Origin: JBBQVS01 sp038211295
GTDB taxonomy: Bacteria; Chloroflexota; Ktedonobacteria; Ktedonobacterales; Ktedonobacteraceae
Length of the DNA stretch: 15,197 nt
Direction: 5' to 3'
NCBI GenBank assembly: GCA_038211295.1
Contig: JBBQVS010000092.1
Span: 1 to 15,197, forward strand
In this document: piece by piece, positions 1 to 6,338 of the stretch
How the letters are laid out: every line of letters starts with the position of its first letter
Numbering within the stretch: position 1 is the first letter of the stretch
Notes under the pieces: generated by a model
What the model was told of the DNA's origin: nothing
The model's database searches: none
Seen by the model: only the letters and a program-made list of their open reading frames with translations
Translations under genes and position numbers: made by a program

Positions 1-891
1 CACATGCAGATACTTGGCAACACCCTGACAGAGATAGCGACGGAGAAGGCAGGCATCATCAAGCCAAACGGCTTGCTTGTCACGTCGGCGCAAGCACCAG
101 AAGCTCTGCGTGCAATCGCTCGCGTAGCGGGGCAGCAACAGGGGCGGATGGTACGCGTTGGGGCATATGACTATGATGCAGCACAAACTGATGTTGACGC
201 GGGCGTTGTGCCTCCGTTGCAGTATCGCTACCGTCTGGAAGAGCGCGATGAGGAGCGGCAACGCTTTACCGTGTGGACGCCTCAACGCGAGTATACGGGT
301 CTTGAAATTCCGCTTGCAGGCGAGCATCAGCTTGAAAACGCGACTACCGCCCTTGCGACGCTTGATCTTCTTCGTGAGGGAGGTCTTGTGTGGGACGAGA
401 CTGCGTTACGCACAGGTTTGCGTGGTGTGCGCTGGTCCGCGCGAATGGAGGTTGTTGGACATTCGCCAACAATCGTGATAGATGGAGCGCACAACACAGA
501 CTCGATACAAAAATTGCTGGTGGCACTGCGTGCGACATTCAAGGCACGTCGTTTTATTGTTGTGTTTAGTGCAAGCCAGGATAAAGACCTGATTGGCATG
601 GTGCGTGCGCTCTCTGCCGTAGACGTAGTTGTGCTTACACGCATGAAAAATCCGCGAGTCACATCCCTGGAACACCTGGAACAGCTTTTTGCTGAACATG
701 CGCCGCGTGTTACCATCAAGGTGGAAGCGCGAAGTGATGAGGCAATGAGTCTCGCGTATAGTCTGGCGCAACCCGACGACTTGATCTGTGCAACTGGTTC
801 GCTCTATCTCGCGGGCGAGGCGTTGCGCTGGTCTGCCGCGCATGGCAATACCGACGTTGCCGCCCGAATCGAAGGCGTTGATCACGCATGA
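1..891 (+). CDS. folC: Folylpolyglutamate synthase / dihydrofolate synthase, C-terminal part (5' end outside window)
   Basis: The reading frame is open from base 1 (His-Met-Gln-Ile-Leu-Gly) and ends at TGA 889-891. The fragment begins at the conserved block HMQILGNTLTEIATEKAGII, which lies mid-protein in FolC, so roughly the N-terminal third including the P-loop is outside the window. Further in, VIDGAHNTDSIQKL (about residues 159-172 of the visible part) is the hallmark DGAHN motif of the Mur-ligase C-terminal domain. FolC is a cytoplasmic ATP-dependent ligase that joins glutamate to dihydropteroate or to reduced folates. The first Met (base 4) is internal, not a start. Codon use is GC-rich, with CGC/CGT for Arg, unlike the cassette at 1398-3184. 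I see no clear terminator after the stop. Family assignment is confident; mono- versus bifunctionality cannot be decided from this part. Confidence 0.93.
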   Translation, partial: HMQILGNTLTEIATEKAGIIKPNGLLVTSAQAPEALRAIARVAGQQQGRMVRVGAYDYDAAQTDVDAGVVPPLQYRYRLEERDEERQRFTVWTPQREYTGLEIPLAGEHQLENATTALATLDLLREGGLVWDETALRTGLRGVRWSARMEVVGHSPTIVIDGAHNTDSIQKLLVALRATFKARRFIVVFSASQDKDLIGMVRALSAVDVVVLTRMKNPRVTSLEHLEQLFAEHAPRVTIKVEARSDEAMSLAYSLAQPDDLICATGSLYLAGEALRWSAAHGNTDVAARIEGVDHA

Positions 892-976
892 AATAGCATA
901 TACTTTAGCAACGCGCCGCAGCTACAGGTCTCTCTAGCGAATTGTTTTCTTGTACTTCATCGAAGAGGTTCGATCA

Positions 977-1279
977 ATGCAAGGTCTTGTGATGGATTAT
1001 CCGTTGACACTACAGCACGCATTCAACCGTGCCGTGCGTTTATTTGGACGGAAAGAAATTGTTACTCAAGCGGAGGGCGAGCTGCACCGCTATACCTATC
1101 GTGAGTGGGGCGAACGTACCGCTCAACTTGCCAATGCGCTAGCAAAAATGGGCGTACAATCGGGCGAACGTATCGCAACCTTTGCATGGAACAACTAGCG
1201 TCACCTTGAGCTGTACTATGCCGTTCTCTGTATGGGCGCGGTTCTGCACACGCTCAGTTATCCAGCGTTTTGTGGGTAA
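977..1279 (+). pseudogene. Acyl-CoA synthetase (AMP-forming) N-terminal remnant with an in-frame TAG
   Basis: From ATG 977 (AGAGG at 964-968) the frame reads MQGLVMDYPLTLQHAFNRAV, then RYTYREWGERTAQLANALA and GERIATFAWNN. This matches the start of long-chain/medium-chain fatty-acyl-CoA ligases, which activate fatty acids as AMP esters and then CoA thioesters. TAG 1196-1198 follows, exactly where relatives have a Tyr codon. Reading on in the same frame gives RHLELYYAVLCMGAVLHTL, still family sequence, until about base 1255; then similarity ends and TAA stops the frame at 1277-1279. A working enzyme needs over 500 residues, so the ATP-binding P-loop, the rest of the adenylation domain and the C-terminal domain are all missing. 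This is therefore a double-hit remnant, a nonsense mutation plus a 3' deletion. The left part could still give an 82-92-residue peptide, but I infer no function. Confidence 0.85.
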
Positions 1280-1296
1280 GCATATGAAACGCTGGA
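1261..1296. repeat. Perfect 10-bp inverted repeat at the acyl-CoA synthetase breakpoint
   Basis: TCCAGCGTTT (1261-1270) is the exact reverse complement of AAACGCTGGA (1287-1296), with a 16-base loop between them. It begins within a few bases of where acyl-CoA synthetase similarity ends (about 1255) and lies about 100 bases before the AAA ATPase gene. No T-run follows, so it is not a standard terminator. It could be the scar of a mobile element or of a rearrangement, or chance; no target-site duplication is visible. Confidence 0.5.
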
Positions 1297-1330
1297 CAAA
1301 TTTGTGTTAGTGAGTGTGACGTGTGAGGGA

Positions 1331-1339
1331 TGGTATACT
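1331..1339 (+). promoter_or_regulatory. Extended -10 promoter of the AAA/DUF3226 cassette
   Basis: TGG followed by TATACT (1334-1339) forms an extended -10 element. No good -35 hexamer lies 16-18 bases upstream. A start near 1346 would leave a leader of about 50 bases before the ATPase ATG at 1398, with the ribosome site GGGAG at 1388-1392. Confidence 0.5.
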
Positions 1340-1397
1340 GATAGAAATTGTAACGATGTCGCATCAAAAGCAAAAACATTAAAGAAAGGGAGATGTA

Positions 1398-2528
1398 ATG
1401 GGTAATCTCATCTTACCTTCGCTTGAAATCCGTAACTTTCGTGGCTTTCGTCACCTGCAAATCGAGCGTCTTGGACGCGTCAACCTCATTGTAGGGAAAA
1501 ACAATATTGGGAAAACAAGTTTGTTAGAAGCTTTGTCCCTATATACACATATCGGCTCTCCCACACTTGTATGGGAAACCTTTCAAGGACGAGACGAGGT
1601 TGCACGCAAAGATATATACCGACGTACTTATGGTATACCAGCAAGAAGCTTTCGCACGACTCTCAATCATTTGTTTTATGGTCGTAAGGATGTTAGTCCT
1701 TTAACAGAACCTATTCAGATAGGCCCAAAGAATATCCCTGAAGACACACTCTTGCTCAGTATGAAATGGTTTGTAAACAAAGTTAATGAAGATGGCGAGG
1801 ATAAGTTATATCTTTTGTCATCAGAAGAGTATAATACTGCTGAAAATCCAAGATTGCGCTTCACTATTCAGATGGGAGCGCACAGAAGATCGTATGCGAT
1901 GGATAGAGGTACAATATCAGAAACAGAAATTCTCAATCTTAATTGCATGTCTATTGATGCAAGTGGTTTAGATACAGCACTGATAAGTGAACTCTGGGAT
2001 AGAATTGTACTCAGAAAACCAGAAGAAGATGTACTTGCTGCTTTGCGTATAATTGCGCCAGGAGTAGAGCGTTTGAGTTTTTCTAGTGATACAATTTTAG
2101 AAGACTCACGTCTTGCAAGAAGTCACAATCATACTATTCCAATTGTCAAGCTTGCAGATACGGATGAACCTATTCCTTTACGAAGTCTGGGTGACGGAAT
2201 GCAGAGAATACTTGGCATTGCCCTGGCACTTGTAAATGCCAAAGATGGTATGCTACTTGTGGATGAAATCGAGAATGGTCTGCACTACTCTGTGCTACCA
2301 GACTTGTGGCGTCTTATTTTTCAAGTCGCGCATCGTCTGAACATTCAGGTTTTTGCTACAACACATAGCTGGGATTGTATCGAGGCATTTCAGAAAGCTG
2401 CTGTAGAAGACTCACACGAGGAGGCATTACTCATGCGCCTGGATAGCAAAAAAGAGGGCATTGGAGCAACCCTTTTCGATGAGCGTAAGCTGACTATCGC
2501 TACTCGCGAGCAGATCGAGGTGCGTTGA
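1398..2528 (+). CDS. AAA family ATPase (SMC/RecF/OLD-like, AAA_15/AAA_21 type)
   Basis: This 376-residue protein opens with LEIRNFRGFRHLQIERL, the usual beginning of SMC/RecF/OLD-type ATPases. The Walker A is GKNNIGKT (33-40), the ABC-like signature is SLGDGMQR (about 263-270), the Walker B is LLVDEIENG with D289/E290, and the switch His is H323 in ATTHSWD. Such proteins dimerise around ATP and usually power a nuclease or toxin partner. No TOPRIM domain is fused at the C-terminus, unlike OLD and GajA, but the next gene, starting 2 bases after this stop, encodes a TOPRIM-like protein. The two are surely one transcript. Start ATG 1398 has a good ribosome site (GGGAG, 5-base gap). Composition is low GC (bases 1741-1860 are 42/120 G+C), with frequent AGA Arg codons that are rare in the neighbours, suggesting transfer. 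A defence function is inferred from architecture only. Confidence 0.88.
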   Translation: MGNLILPSLEIRNFRGFRHLQIERLGRVNLIVGKNNIGKTSLLEALSLYTHIGSPTLVWETFQGRDEVARKDIYRRTYGIPARSFRTTLNHLFYGRKDVSPLTEPIQIGPKNIPEDTLLLSMKWFVNKVNEDGEDKLYLLSSEEYNTAENPRLRFTIQMGAHRRSYAMDRGTISETEILNLNCMSIDASGLDTALISELWDRIVLRKPEEDVLAALRIIAPGVERLSFSSDTILEDSRLARSHNHTIPIVKLADTDEPIPLRSLGDGMQRILGIALALVNAKDGMLLVDEIENGLHYSVLPDLWRLIFQVAHRLNIQVFATTHSWDCIEAFQKAAVEDSHEEALLMRLDSKKEGIGATLFDERKLTIATREQIEVR

Positions 2529-2530
2529 GT

Positions 2531-3184
2531 ATGTACAACACTGCTGAGATCAGAGAGAGTAAGCAAAAGAACTTGTTGTTGGTAGAAGGGAAAGACGATG
2601 AGCATGTATTCTACAATCTGTTAACGCATTATAACGTTCCTAAAACATTCAAAATCAAAAATACTGACGGCATTGACAGATTGATAGAGACGCTTGAAGT
2701 AGGCATTGATGGGAGCGAATTAAGGTGTATCGGTGTTGTTGTGGATGCTGCTACTGTGCTTGAAAAGAGATGGCAAGCTTTGAAAACTGTCCTGCTAAAA
2801 ACAGGGTACCCTTCTCTTCCTGCATTGCCTGATCCTCACGGAACGATTACACAGGCAGAAGAGCGGCCTACAATCGGTATCTGGCTTATGCCTGATAACG
2901 TAGTACCTAGAATGATTGAAGACTTCATTAAGTTTCTTGTTCCTCAAGATGACGTGCTTTGGTCTATAGCCGAAGAAGTTGTACAAAAAGTAACTAAAAC
3001 AGACTGCAAATTTCGTCCTTCATATACAAGCAAGGCATGTCTCCACACCTGGTTGGCGTGGCAAGAGGAACCAGGTAGCCCGATGGGACAGGCAATCACG
3101 AAACGGTATCTCGACGCTAACGCGCTTCATGCACAAAAACTTATCGCCTGGATACGCCAACTATTTGAGCTTGAAACTGCTTAA
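2531..3184 (+). CDS. DUF3226 family protein (TOPRIM-like), partner of the AAA ATPase
   Basis: From ATG 2531 the product is 217 residues. The N-terminus NLLLVEGKDDEHVFYNLL (E19, K21, D22) looks like TOPRIM motif 1. Next come GVVVDAAT (D72-A73-A74), then GIWLMPDNVVPRMIEDFIKF (D122, E130, D131), and HTWLAWQEEPGSPMGQAI near the C-terminus. The last two blocks are what I remember as the signature of DUF3226. TOPRIM domains coordinate metal for cleavage of DNA or RNA; here the usual DxD is DAA, so nuclease activity is doubtful. A TTG at 2525 would overlap the ATPase stop, but GAGGTG (2517-2522) is only 2 bases from TTG and 8 bases from ATG 2531, so I chose ATG. The gene is probably co-translated with the ATPase. 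Its stop shares the TTAA at 3181-3184 with the convergent gene. Confidence 0.8.
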   Translation: MYNTAEIRESKQKNLLLVEGKDDEHVFYNLLTHYNVPKTFKIKNTDGIDRLIETLEVGIDGSELRCIGVVVDAATVLEKRWQALKTVLLKTGYPSLPALPDPHGTITQAEERPTIGIWLMPDNVVPRMIEDFIKFLVPQDDVLWSIAEEVVQKVTKTDCKFRPSYTSKACLHTWLAWQEEPGSPMGQAITKRYLDANALHAQKLIAWIRQLFELETA

Positions 3185-4698
3185 CTCACCGTCACGTCAA
3201 ATAATCGGCAGAATAATTGCGTAGTGAATACCAGGAGTAGTTCGCGCGACACATCTTTCTGTTGCAGCAATTTCGCAACACGCTCAGCATCAAATATACC
3301 TGTTGCTTCTATTGCTTCTGGAGCGAGCGTCTCTTTGAGCAATGCGGTGCTTTCACTATGCAGTAACGATGGTACAGGTATTGCTAGTGGCATACGTGCC
3401 TGTGTTCCTTTTCGCGTGGGAAGATATGTTTTTACAAGCTGCGCCAACAGCATTTCGCTACGCGCATCCTCATGTAGAGACGTGAGCATCTCTATTACTT
3501 TTCCTCGTAAATAGGGCGAGCGTATCGCGATGCCTTCTTGCATCGCTAACTGCTGCGCGACACTAACGACGCTATCGGGTAGGAGTAGGTGGAGAGCGCG
3601 ATAGTAGTGCTTTTGTCGCACATCTGTGAATTGGTCGGTACGCCGTTGCAATTTGCGAGCGTGAAGTGTCTCTTCCCACTGTCCTTCTTGCTGTATTTTC
3701 TGTTGTGTGTCATGCGAAAAAATAGTTTCGTCGGGAACAGTGGTGCGCTGCTCGTAGCTTGTTAGAAGTGTGCCAGCTCCCAAACCGCTCAACGCAACCT
3801 GTGCCTGCGTCTCTACCGCCACGCTGTGAAGAAGTTGATGAAGGGCCAGTGGCCTTGTGTCTACACATGGCGACTCAAGGGCGGCAAGCGTGGCTACCCA
3901 GAAGTCTGGTTGATCGACACCTGCTATAGTCAACAAAGGACGTTGACACATCTCCGCAAGAGTGCGTACACCTTGCCACACTTTAGAACGATAATTCTTA
4001 TAGCCGAAAGACACCAGGGTGAATGGAGTCTCGGTCTGACGGCTTGCGATAAGAGCAGGCAATGCTGAAGCAGTGGAGCCGTCCGTCAGTGCGGCCAGCT
4101 TCTCATGGAGTGGCAAGAGGGCTAAAGTGTGCGTTGTGAGCAACGCACCAAGTTGTTCAACATGCTCGTTTGCAGAAAATCGGGTGCTTGTGGGGGAGTC
4201 GAAACGAAAATCTGTGGTGTGGTTGACCACTGTTTTCGCGTGCTGCCAGCGTAAAATAGAGCCAGCAGGAACGACAGAGATATGTTTGAACGCCGTCCAG
4301 GGTGCGGGAATAAAGCCAAAACGAAGAAGGGTGTTAAGCGACGCGAACCGGAGTTCTCTGGGTATGCCCAGTGCGAGTAGGGCTTTTAGTTCGCTTGCGA
4401 AGAGGAGATTGCCCTGAGCGGGCCAATCCTCAAGATAATATAATGCATGTTCGCCTGAAAGAGGGCGACGATAGACGAAGGTACGACGATCCGACACCCA
4501 ATCGAGTATGGGTAGCTCATCGTTGTGCTGCATCGCGTGTGCGGTATTTGCGAAGGTGACAAGACCCATACCGGATTGCACAATCCGCGCTATCTGTCCC
4601 CCGTGTCGGGTCAGCACCGTCTCCATTATCGCCAGCGTCTGCTCAATAGTTGTTGCTGAAACCTGTTCGCCAGTGAGCCACCCTGCTAATACAGGCAT
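3181..4698 (-). CDS. Asparagine synthetase (AsnB)-like protein, apparently catalytically inactive
   Basis: The 505-residue product has an AsnB layout. An Ntn/GATase-II remnant includes ALYYLEDW, LLFASELKALLALGI, FGFIPAPWTAFKHI and VPAGSILRW (about 85-151). A synthetase region follows from about 180. Glutamine-dependent synthetases start Met-Cys-Gly; this one starts MPVLAGWL, so the nucleophile Cys is Pro. The pyrophosphate loop SGGLDSS is replaced by TDGSTAS (205-211). The later LSGDGGDELFGGY block is LSGLGAGTLLTSY (303-315). The stretch before the LYY block is about 50 residues shorter than normal, and the NGEIYN block is gone. ATP- and glutamine-dependent chemistry therefore looks lost, though the frame is intact over 1.5 kb. 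ATG 4698 is the first start after an in-frame TAA (4705-4707). It lies 54 bases after the small gene 4753-5031, probably in the same transcript. A structural or regulatory role, or a very divergent amide ligase, are alternatives. Confidence 0.8.
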   Translation of the reverse strand: MPVLAGWLTGEQVSATTIEQTLAIMETVLTRHGGQIARIVQSGMGLVTFANTAHAMQHNDELPILDWVSDRRTFVYRRPLSGEHALYYLEDWPAQGNLLFASELKALLALGIPRELRFASLNTLLRFGFIPAPWTAFKHISVVPAGSILRWQHAKTVVNHTTDFRFDSPTSTRFSANEHVEQLGALLTTHTLALLPLHEKLAALTDGSTASALPALIASRQTETPFTLVSFGYKNYRSKVWQGVRTLAEMCQRPLLTIAGVDQPDFWVATLAALESPCVDTRPLALHQLLHSVAVETQAQVALSGLGAGTLLTSYEQRTTVPDETIFSHDTQQKIQQEGQWEETLHARKLQRRTDQFTDVRQKHYYRALHLLLPDSVVSVAQQLAMQEGIAIRSPYLRGKVIEMLTSLHEDARSEMLLAQLVKTYLPTRKGTQARMPLAIPVPSLLHSESTALLKETLAPEAIEATGIFDAERVAKLLQQKDVSRELLLVFTTQLFCRLFDVTVS

Positions 4699-4752
4699 TG
4701 CTTCTTATAGCCTTTCGAGCATAAATGTTATGATAGAGATGAAGAGAGTTGC

Positions 4753-5031
4753 CTAGTTATTGCGATCTTTGCGCCAGGGTGCATCGGAACGGCGCATCCA
4801 ACGTCCATTGAAATTGATATAGTTGTCCTCGCGGTTGAAGAAGTCATCGTTCAGATCGCACTCTTCCCATTCGCCGCTTTCGCCCGCATCCTGCAACCTT
4901 TGCACCAGGTGAGTGATAACATCGGGGCCGTTGCCAAGATCGACATTGGGAAATCCTGCCTCATCGATTTCGCCATCTAGCTCTACAGGCTCATTCTTCT
5001 GGCTTCCGCGCAAAACATAGTAGGTATACAT
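4753..5031 (-). CDS. Small acidic protein of unknown function (92 aa)
   Basis: The product starts MYTYYVLRGSQKNEPVELDG and ends SDAPWRKDRNN. It is rich in Asp, Glu and Asn, with no Cys, His cluster, signal peptide or membrane segment. I do not recognise a family. It has a good ribosome site (AAGGA, complement of 5039-5043) 7 bases before ATG 5031, and codon use like the neighbouring genes, so I take it as real. It is the first gene of a likely two-gene unit with the AsnB-like protein, starting 54 bases before it. Together with the loss of AsnB active sites, the pairing may mean that the two work as partners, but nothing in the sequence shows this directly. Confidence 0.7.
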   Translation of the reverse strand: MYTYYVLRGSQKNEPVELDGEIDEAGFPNVDLGNGPDVITHLVQRLQDAGESGEWEECDLNDDFFNREDNYINFNGRWMRRSDAPWRKDRNN

Positions 5032-5163
5032 GCAGACATCCTTATTCGTATAAATTTCTGAAATCGCTCATGCTTCATAATACAACAGTTTGCCGAATCT
5101 ACGTAGTTTGGAACAACGTTGTGTTTGCAAGGGAGGACTTTTAGGAAGTCGTGCGAAAATATC

Positions 5164-5193
5164 TTGAAGTTCATACAAGGATGATGGTATAAT
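5164..5193 (+). promoter_or_regulatory. Promoter of the C39-like protease gene
   Basis: TTGAAG (5164-5169), an 18-base spacer and TATAAT (5188-5193) preceded by TGG form a near-consensus sigma70-type promoter with an extended -10. Transcription from about 5200 would give a leader of roughly 100 bases. This is the strongest promoter match in the window. Confidence 0.7.
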
Positions 5194-5298
5194 AAGAGAT
5201 ACGACATAGGCTATGAATGCGCCTCTATCCAGTCTTGTACACGGTTATGCGGGCGAATTCTCAAGTAGTATCACACCCAGGTAGGAGTGTTGCTCCGT

Positions 5299-6273
5299 AT
5301 GGTTATTCTTCTGCTGGTATTATTAGCATTCGCTGTTGCGATTACGCTTGCCGGATTATGGCTTTCACCAAAGAAAACATCTTCCTCTAATCGAGAGGTA
5401 TTATATGCTGGTGAGATGAACGCCCGCCGAACGACGAGTCGCTCGCCTGTTCGCTCTAACGTGCGTCGTCCTCACACTGTTGGCGAGAACAGACGTATGA
5501 GTACACGTCGTGCTCCCATGATGATAGAGCAACGTGCGTGGACGAACATTCTTTCCTCTATGAACGTAAGCCAGCTTTTTGCACGTCAGAAAAAATTGAG
5601 AGATACGCCGTGGCTAGGTATCATGCTAATTCTCCTGACATTATTCGTTTTTGGTGTATACTTTCTTAGAACCGTCGTTCCTAACCCCACCCTATTCGCG
5701 CTGATGCCTGATACTTCAAATGCTGCCGCGAGTACAAGTGGTGGCACAAATGCGCCACCTACGCAGATGTTTGCTGGCGCGTCGAAGGCTCTGGTGCGCG
5801 TGAGCCAGGTAGACCCAGCACAATATAACTCGACAGACGAGTATAACACATGGTGGCCTTCTGCTTGCTCCGCTGCTTCAATGACCGAGATTGTTAATGC
5901 ATATGGGAAACACAATTACCGTGTGACTGACATTCTCAAGGAAGAGTTAAGCGTCCATGAGATAGCTGCTGACGCTGGACTGCTTGAACCGCATGGCATT
6001 GATAAGACGCTGACACATTTCAATTTCACCACACGTTGGCTAAACAATCCCTCGGTAGATGACCTTGTGAATACTGCTAATAGTGGCACACCGGTTATCA
6101 TCAATTTCCCGCCATATCGGTGGGCCGGGGGACATTTACTGGTTGCCATTGGTGGCAATAAAGATTACGTCTATCTTGCCGATTCATCACGATTGAATAT
6201 GAGGGCAATGGATCGCAAAACATTTCTGAAATACTGGGTTGGCTTCGCGGTTGTGGCAACTCCGTCATCCTGA
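5299..6273 (+). CDS. Membrane-anchored C39-like cysteine peptidase
   Basis: From ATG 5299 the product is 324 residues. A hydrophobic helix spans about 2-22 (ILLLVLLAFAVAITLAGLWL). An Arg/Ser-rich linker of about 80 residues follows, then a second helix at about 105-127 (WLGIMLILLTLFVFGVYFL). A low-complexity Ala/Ser/Gly/Thr stretch leads into the catalytic domain. There WWPSACSAASMTEI holds Cys190, AGGHLLVAIGG holds His279, and YLADSSR holds Asp295, the expected papain-fold Cys-His-Asp order of the peptidase C39-like family. Under the positive-inside rule the linker is cytoplasmic and the protease domain lies outside the membrane. GTG 5287 and TTG 5290 are in-frame alternatives, but AGGAG (5283-5287) overlaps or crowds them; the 11-base gap to ATG 5299 is long but workable. 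The substrate is unknown; it may process cell-envelope proteins or peptides. Confidence 0.8.
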   Translation: MVILLLVLLAFAVAITLAGLWLSPKKTSSSNREVLYAGEMNARRTTSRSPVRSNVRRPHTVGENRRMSTRRAPMMIEQRAWTNILSSMNVSQLFARQKKLRDTPWLGIMLILLTLFVFGVYFLRTVVPNPTLFALMPDTSNAAASTSGGTNAPPTQMFAGASKALVRVSQVDPAQYNSTDEYNTWWPSACSAASMTEIVNAYGKHNYRVTDILKEELSVHEIAADAGLLEPHGIDKTLTHFNFTTRWLNNPSVDDLVNTANSGTPVIINFPPYRWAGGHLLVAIGGNKDYVYLADSSRLNMRAMDRKTFLKYWVGFAVVATPSS

Positions 6274-6279
6274 AAAAAG

Positions 6280-6335
6280 TCATGCAACAAAAAGAGGGAA
6301 ACACATCATGGTGTTTCCCTCTTTTTGTTGCATGA
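6280..6335. terminator. 25-bp perfect hairpin, bidirectional terminator
   Basis: Bases 6280-6304 pair perfectly with 6311-6335 around a 6-base loop (ATCATG, 6305-6310). The arms contain an A-run on one strand and a T-run on the other, so either transcript ends in a stem with U-rich sequence. It fills almost all of the gap between the protease stop (6273) and the convergent deacetylase stop (6339). A 25-bp stem without mismatches is unusually long for an intrinsic terminator. Confidence 0.85.
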
Positions 6336-6338
6336 AAG

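Noticed and set aside
1196..1198. TAG as a recoded (readthrough or pyrrolysine) codon in the acyl-CoA synthetase
   Set aside because: The frame closes 27 codons later and most of the enzyme is missing, so decay explains it better.
1398..3184. Calling the cassette a PARIS or Gabija system outright
   Set aside because: AriB belongs to a different TOPRIM family (DUF4435) and Gabija needs a UvrD-like helicase partner, which is absent here. The similarity is architectural only.
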